The notes under the pieces were generated by a model. The model worked only from the letters and a program-made list of their open reading frames with translations, made no database searches and was not told the origin of the DNA. Of a DNA stretch of 19,434 nucleotides, positions 15,653 through 19,434 are shown piece by piece. Made by a program: the position numbers and the translations under genes. The stretch is from Paracoccaceae bacterium (GTDB lineage Bacteria > Pseudomonadota > Alphaproteobacteria > Rhodobacterales > Rhodobacteraceae). Location: NCBI GenBank assembly GCA_015487335.1, contig WFPZ01000060.1:1-19434 (forward strand), given 5' to 3'. Numbering within the stretch: the first letter of the stretch is position 1; every line of letters starts with the position of its first letter.

Positions 15653-16743
15653 CAGTCTTCCTCCGTCAGGGTTTTCGGCGCCACCGGCAGGGCGATGCGG
15701 AACACGGTGCGCCCGGGCACCGAATCCACGGTGATCCAGCCGTCGTGGTCGGAGATGATCTTGGAAACCAGCGCCAGCCCCAGCCCGGTGCCGTTCTCGC
15801 GCCCCGAGACGAAGGGCTCGAAGATGTCGGCGGCGATCTCGGGGGGCAGGCCGGGGCCGTCGTCGATGATCTCCACCTGCAGCGGCAGCGGGTTGCCCGA
15901 GCCGTCGGTGCGGCGCAGCCGCAGCGACAGGTCGTAGAAGGTGCGCAGCCGGATCGTCCCGCCTCCCGGCCCCGCGGCCTGGGCGGCGTTCTTCATCAGG
16001 TTGAGAAACACCTGCAGCATCTGGTCGCCGTCCACCCAGGTGGGCGGCAGCGAGGGGTCGTAGTCCTCGGCGAAGGTCATGTGCGCGGCAAAGCCCACCG
16101 CGGCCGACTTGCGGGCCCGCTCCAGCAGGTCGTGAACATTGACCGCGCGGCGCTTGGGCGGGCGCAGGTTGCCGAACTGCTCCACCTGCTCGAGCAGGGC
16201 CACGATGCGGCGGCTCTCGGCGACGATCAGGTCGGTCAGCTCCTGGTCCTCGGGGGTGAGGTTCATCGACAGAAGCTGCGCCGCCCCGGTGATCCCGGCC
16301 AGCGGGTTCTTGATCTCGTGGGCCAGCATCTCGGCCATGCCGATGGCCGAACGGGCCGAGGATTTCACCGAATGGGCCCGCCCCAGCCGGTCGGCCAGCT
16401 GGCGCGGCTCGAGCAGCAGCAGCAGGTGGCCGGGCCGGCCCATCAGCGGCGCGATCTGGATGTTGCACTGCAGCGGCGCGGCCTGGCCGCCCGAGACATC
16501 GACATTGTTGACGAACAGCACCGACTGGTCGTCGCGCACCCGGCGGAAGGCGGAATCGAGCGGCGCGTCGATGGCGAGACGGTCGAACACCGGCGCCCCG
16601 CGCAGGCTGCGGGCCGAGGCGTTGAGAAACTGCTCGGCGGCGGCGTTGATCTCGGCGATGGCGTCGCGCTCGTCCAGCAGGAAGGCGGGCACCGGAAGCG
16701 AGTTCCAGATGGCGTCGGCGGCGGGGCTGGCCGAGAGGTTCAT
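15652..16743 (-). CDS. ntrB: Nitrogen sensor histidine kinase NtrB (363 aa)
   Basis: A soluble cytoplasmic kinase/phosphatase that controls NtrC, normally under PII protein (GlnB) control. A PAS domain (about 10-120) is followed by the dimerisation box AHEIKNPLAGI (141-151) with phosphoaccepting H142. The ATP domain has N box NLMKNAAQA (248-256), G1 DDGPGLP (294-300) and G2 GTGLGL (318-323). No membrane segment is present, in contrast to NtrY. The length is typical. The ATG overlaps the dusB TGA by four bases (ATGA) and the stop overlaps ntrC, so dusB, ntrB and ntrC are one tightly coupled unit, as in R. capsulatus nifR3-ntrB-ntrC. Confidence 0.96.
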   Translation of the reverse strand: MNLSASPAADAIWNSLPVPAFLLDERDAIAEINAAAEQFLNASARSLRGAPVFDRLAIDAPLDSAFRRVRDDQSVLFVNNVDVSGGQAAPLQCNIQIAPLMGRPGHLLLLLEPRQLADRLGRAHSVKSSARSAIGMAEMLAHEIKNPLAGITGAAQLLSMNLTPEDQELTDLIVAESRRIVALLEQVEQFGNLRPPKRRAVNVHDLLERARKSAAVGFAAHMTFAEDYDPSLPPTWVDGDQMLQVFLNLMKNAAQAAGPGGGTIRLRTFYDLSLRLRRTDGSGNPLPLQVEIIDDGPGLPPEIAADIFEPFVSGRENGTGLGLALVSKIISDHDGWITVDSVPGRTVFRIALPVAPKTLTEED

Positions 16744-17747
16744 GCCGCCCGCCTCCCTTCCCCGGCCAGCGCCGCGGGCAGCAGCGCCAGCACGCGCGCG
16801 GGCTCGGCGGTGAGGATCTCGCGGCGCAGCACGGGCTCGGTGGCGGCCCCGTCCATGTACCAGCCCAGGTGCTTGCGGGCCACCCGCGCCCCGAGGGCCG
16901 TGCCGTAGAACGACAGCATGTCCTCGTAATGCGTGGCCACCATCGCGGCCAGCCCGGCCCCGCGGGGGATCTGCGGCGCGGGGCCTGCGCCCAGGCCGGA
17001 GGCGATCTCGGCCAGCAGCCAGGGCCGGCCGCGCGCCGCGCGCCCCACCATCACCCCGTCGCCCCGCGACAGCGCCAGCGCCTGCGCCGCGCTCTGCGGG
17101 CCGGTGATGTCGCCATTGGCGATCACCGGAATCGAGACCGCCCGCTTCACCGCCGCGATCGCCGCCCAGTCGGCGCGGCCCTCGTAGAACTGGCAGCGGG
17201 TGCGGCCGTGGATGGTGACCATGGCGATGCCGGCGGCCTCGGCGCGGGCCGCGATTTCGGCCGCATTCAGGCTGTGCTCATCCCAGCCCAGGCGCATCTT
17301 CAGCGTCACCGGCACCGAGACCGCCCCCACCACCGCCTCGATCAGCCGCAGCGCGCGGTCGGGGGTCTTCATCAGGGCCGCCCCCGACATCCCCCCCGTC
17401 ACCTTCTTCGCCGGGCAGCCCATGTTGATGTCGATGAGCCGCGCGCCGCGGTCCTCGAGCATCCGCGCGGCCTCGGCCATCCAGCGCGCCTCGCGCCCGG
17501 CCAGCTGCACGGCGGTGTTTTCCACCTCCAGCCCCAGCTCGGCGCGCTCGCGCACCCCGGGCTTGGCCTGCACCATCTCCTGGCTGGCCACCATCTCCGA
17601 GACCACCAGCCCGGCGCCGAAGCGCTGCACCAGGCGACGGAACGGCAGATCGGTGATCCCGGCCATGGGGGCCAGAAGCACGGGCGGGTCGATTTCTCTG
17701 TTGGCGATCCGGAGGGGCAAGCGCCTAATCCTTGTGCAACCGCACAT
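16740..17747 (-). CDS. dusB: tRNA-dihydrouridine synthase DusB / NifR3 (335 aa)
   Basis: An FMN-dependent enzyme that reduces uridine to dihydrouridine in the D-loop of tRNAs. The TIM-barrel opens with APMAGITD (26-33). The catalytic cysteine is C111 in NMGCPAKKV, K150 follows in TLKMR, and the flavin- and RNA-binding motifs HGRTR (180-184), NGDI (211-214) and GRAARGRPW (235-243) are present. The start is uncertain. The ATG at 17747 has no ribosome binding site. An in-frame TTG at 17720 is preceded at good distance by AAGGATTAGG and would place the N-terminus close to that of E. coli DusB. It heads the ntrBC operon; a direct functional link to nitrogen control has not been shown. Confidence 0.94.
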   Translation of the reverse strand: MCGCTRIRRLPLRIANREIDPPVLLAPMAGITDLPFRRLVQRFGAGLVVSEMVASQEMVQAKPGVRERAELGLEVENTAVQLAGREARWMAEAARMLEDRGARLIDINMGCPAKKVTGGMSGAALMKTPDRALRLIEAVVGAVSVPVTLKMRLGWDEHSLNAAEIAARAEAAGIAMVTIHGRTRCQFYEGRADWAAIAAVKRAVSIPVIANGDITGPQSAAQALALSRGDGVMVGRAARGRPWLLAEIASGLGAGPAPQIPRGAGLAAMVATHYEDMLSFYGTALGARVARKHLGWYMDGAATEPVLRREILTAEPARVLALLPAALAGEGRRAA

Positions 17748-17797
17748 GAGCTAGTCAATCTTGACCGAAAAGGCAAATCGCGAAGCCGGCCGGGCCG

Positions 17798-17822
17798 CCG
17801 GAAACCGGAATCCGCCCGGAAT
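17798..17822. repeat. Three direct CCGGAAW repeats in the dusB/ispDF intergenic region
   Basis: CCGGAAA (17798-17804), CCGGAAT (17805-17811) and CCGGAAT (17816-17822) lie in the same orientation in the 186-base divergent region. The last two start 11 bases apart, about one DNA turn, as expected for repeated contacts by one regulator on one face. They sit 50-75 bases upstream of the dusB ATG. No known operator is recognised. Confidence 0.4.
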
Positions 17823-17880
17823 TTGTGCAGCCACTGCGCCATTTGCCATCTGTTGCGACAGCGCAAGGGCAAGGCGGCCA

Positions 17881-17910
17881 TTGATTCCCGGCCGCGCACG
17901 CGGGAATAAG
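17881..17910 (+). promoter_or_regulatory. Candidate ispDF promoter
   Basis: TTGATT (17881-17886) and AATAAG (17905-17910), each with four of six consensus matches, are 18 bases apart. Transcription would start near 17917, leaving the GGAG at 17925-17928 as ribosome binding site for ispDF. An inverted repeat overlaps both elements. Without expression data this is only a plausible match. Confidence 0.28.
17884..17907. repeat. Inverted repeat ATTCCCG-N10-CGGGAAT
   Basis: Perfect 7-base arms (17884-17890 and 17901-17907) flank a 10-base GC-rich centre, 27 bases before the ispDF ATG. The 17-base centre-to-centre spacing suits a dimeric helix-turn-helix regulator. Alternatively the RNA could form a hairpin upstream of the ribosome binding site. 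Its overlap with the candidate ispDF promoter favours an operator. Confidence 0.45.
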
Positions 17911-17933
17911 GAGCGGCAGGAAACGGAGCGCAG

Positions 17934-19073
17934 ATGACGACAGCGGCAGTGATCGTGGCCGCCGGGCGGGGAAGCCGCGCCGGCGGCGCCACCCCCAAGC
18001 AGTGGCGCAGGCTGGCCGGGCGCATGGTGGCCGAGCACACGCTCGCCGCCTTTCGCGCCTCGCCCCTGATCGGCCCCATCGTGCTGGTCGTTCATCCCGA
18101 CGACCGCGAGATCGCGGCCCCGCTCGCCGCAGAAGATGTGATGCTGGCGGAAGGGGGCGCCACGCGCGCGGATTCGGTGCGTGCCGGGCTCGAGGCGCTG
18201 GCCCCCGCGGCGCCGCGCCACGTGCTTATCCACGACGTGGCCCGGCCGCTGGCGAGCGCGGCCCTGATCGCCCGGGTCTGCGCCGCGCTCGAGGCCGGCG
18301 CCACGGCCGCCGCCCCGGGCCTTGCGCTGAGCGATGCGCTGTGGCGCGGCTCGGGCGGCGAGGTGGCCGGCGTGGTGCCGCGCGAGGGGCTGTTTCGGGC
18401 CCAGACGCCGCAGGGCTTCGACTACCGGGCCATCCTCGCGGCCCATCGCGCCCACCCCGGCGGGGCCGCCGATGACGTGGAGGTGGCCCGCGCCGCCGGA
18501 TTGGCGGTTGCCATCGTCGAGGGCGAGGCGCAAAACCTCAAGATCACCACGCCCGGCGATTTCGCCCGGGCCGAGCTCCATCTGAGAGGACGCATGGACA
18601 TCAGGGTCGGCAACGGTTTCGACGTTCACCGCTTCACCGAGGGCGACCACGTCACGCTGTGCGGCGTGAGGGTGCCCCATGGCCGCGCCCTGCAGGGCCA
18701 CTCGGATGCCGACGTGGGCATGCACGCGCTGACGGACGCCATCTACGGCGCGCTGGCCGAGGGCGACATCGGCCGCCACTTCCCCCCGTCCGAGCCACGC
18801 TGGAAGGGGGCGGCCAGCCGGATCTTCCTCGAGCATGCGGTGGCGCTGGCCGAGGCCCACGGCTACGGGCTGGCCAACGCCGACGTCACGCTGATCTGCG
18901 AAGAGCCGAAGATCGGCCCGCACGCGGGCGAGATGGCCGCCACCCTGGCACGGATCGCCGGGGTCGAGGCCGGGCGCATCTCGGTCAAGGCAACGACCAG
19001 CGAGAGGCTGGGCTTTGCCGGCCGCAAGGAGGGGATCGCGGCGATGGCCACCGCGACGCTGGTGCGCCCATGA
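17934..19073 (+). CDS. ispDF: Bifunctional IspD-IspF enzyme of the MEP isoprenoid pathway (379 aa)
   Basis: The N-terminal half is IspD (MEP cytidylyltransferase), making CDP-methylerythritol. The C-terminal half is IspF, which cyclises CDP-ME 2-phosphate to MEcPP. IspD (1-220) shows the CTP-binding AAGRGSRAGG (9-18) with K22, GGATRADSV (74-82), IHDVARP (99-105) and NLKITTP (201-207). IspF (221-379) starts MDIRVGNGFDVH with metal ligands D230 and H232, then GHSDADVGMHALTD with H264, FPPSEP (283-288) and TTSERLGF (354-361). Such fusions are typical of alphaproteobacteria and a few other groups. GGAG five bases before the ATG supports the start. The stop overlaps the pgpA ATG by four bases. Confidence 0.96.
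   Translation: MTTAAVIVAAGRGSRAGGATPKQWRRLAGRMVAEHTLAAFRASPLIGPIVLVVHPDDREIAAPLAAEDVMLAEGGATRADSVRAGLEALAPAAPRHVLIHDVARPLASAALIARVCAALEAGATAAAPGLALSDALWRGSGGEVAGVVPREGLFRAQTPQGFDYRAILAAHRAHPGGAADDVEVARAAGLAVAIVEGEAQNLKITTPGDFARAELHLRGRMDIRVGNGFDVHRFTEGDHVTLCGVRVPHGRALQGHSDADVGMHALTDAIYGALAEGDIGRHFPPSEPRWKGAASRIFLEHAVALAEAHGYGLANADVTLICEEPKIGPHAGEMAATLARIAGVEAGRISVKATTSERLGFAGRKEGIAAMATATLVRP
18584..18596 (+). promoter_or_regulatory. Internal ribosome binding site and ATG at the IspD/IspF domain border
   Basis: GAGAGGA (18584-18590) lies three bases before an in-frame ATG at 18594 that encodes M221, exactly where a stand-alone IspF would begin. An out-of-frame TGA (18583-18585) overlaps it. 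This could be a relic of two fused genes or an active internal start producing free IspF. Confidence 0.35.
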
Positions 19074-19434
19074 GCCGCCTGTTCGCCACCTTCCTTTACG
19101 TCGGCCTGCTGCGGCCCGCGCCGGGCACCTGGGGCTCGGCGGCGGCCATTCCCGTGGCCTGGGGCCTGCACTGGGCCGGGGGCTTTCCGCTTCTGGCCGC
19201 AGCCACGCTGGCGGCCTTCGTGCTGGGCTGGCTGGCCACCGCCGCCGTCACCCGCGGCGGCGACGATCACGACCCTTCCGAGATCGTCATCGACGAGGTG
19301 GTGGGCCAGTGGATCGCCCTGTGGCCGCTCTCGGGGGGGCTGTGGTACATGGGCGTGGATCCGTGGGTCTTTCCCTGGCCCGGCTGGGTGACCGGCTTCC
19401 TGCTGTTCAGGCTGTTCGACATCTGGAAGCCCGG
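19070..19434 (+). CDS. pgpA: Phosphatidylglycerophosphatase A, 5' part (121 codons, cut by window edge)
   Basis: An inner-membrane phosphatase that dephosphorylates phosphatidylglycerol phosphate to phosphatidylglycerol. The visible part begins MSRLFATFLYVGLLRPAPGT, followed by WGS (21-23), a hydrophobic segment (about 40-60), then the family signature DPSEIVIDEVVGQW (68-81) with its acidic putative metal ligands. It ends in FRLFDIWKP (113-121), just where PgpA proteins continue to their last helices. The gene runs off the right edge, so the truncation is artificial. The ATG overlaps the ispDF stop by four bases, implying translational coupling. The frame is open to the end with no defect. 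Confidence 0.93.
   Translation, partial: MSRLFATFLYVGLLRPAPGTWGSAAAIPVAWGLHWAGGFPLLAAATLAAFVLGWLATAAVTRGGDDHDPSEIVIDEVVGQWIALWPLSGGLWYMGVDPWVFPWPGWVTGFLLFRLFDIWKP

Noticed and set aside
15653..16468. A long extension of the ntrC frame upstream through ntrB
   Set aside because: The extension reads ntrB in another frame. The receiver domain begins exactly at the ATG at 15652, and ntrB has all kinase boxes.

Overview
The window looks like core chromosome of a GC-rich alphaproteobacterium, most likely in or near the Rhodobacterales. Three things point there: a Mur-type Fur regulator without CXXC motifs, a fused IspD-IspF enzyme, and the nifR3/dusB-ntrB-ntrC cluster next to ntrYX, trkAH and hfq-hflX. 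The NtrC also lacks the sigma-54 contact loop, a trait known from Rhodobacter capsulatus. I see no tRNA, rRNA, CRISPR array, insertion sequence or phage gene. This assignment rests on gene content and remembered family features, not on a database search.

Layout. Bases 65-2192 (+) hold a tight run of Fur/Mur regulator, enolase and a cupin (DUF985) protein, each overlapping the next by four bases. Bases 2335-3207 (-) encode a beta-hydroxyacid dehydrogenase, divergent from a membrane-anchored penicillin-acylase-family hydrolase at 3286-5748 (+). A leftward block follows. In transcription order (right to left) it reads dusB-ntrB-ntrC (17747 to 14285), ntrY-ntrX (14191 to 10517), trkA-trkH (10461 to 7568), then hfq-hflX (7431 to 5915), which has its own candidate promoter after a candidate terminator. 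On the far right, ispDF and the 5' part of pgpA (from 17934) run rightward, divergent from dusB.

How the genes work together. The leftward block joins two histidine kinase/response regulator pairs for nitrogen (NtrBC) and nitrogen/redox or envelope signalling (NtrYX) to a potassium uptake system (TrkAH) and the RNA chaperone Hfq with ribosome-associated GTPase HflX. The rightward end makes isoprenoid precursors (IspDF) and phosphatidylglycerol (PgpA). Start/stop overlaps at eight junctions suggest extensive translational coupling.

Most notable: both AAA+ response regulators, NtrC and NtrX, lack the GAFTGA loop that contacts sigma-54, each through a different local change. Regulatory DNA worth a look includes a 16-bp perfect palindrome in a candidate dehydrogenase promoter, and repeats in the dusB/ispDF divergent region. 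I found no clearly novel multi-gene system; most genes belong to well-known families.
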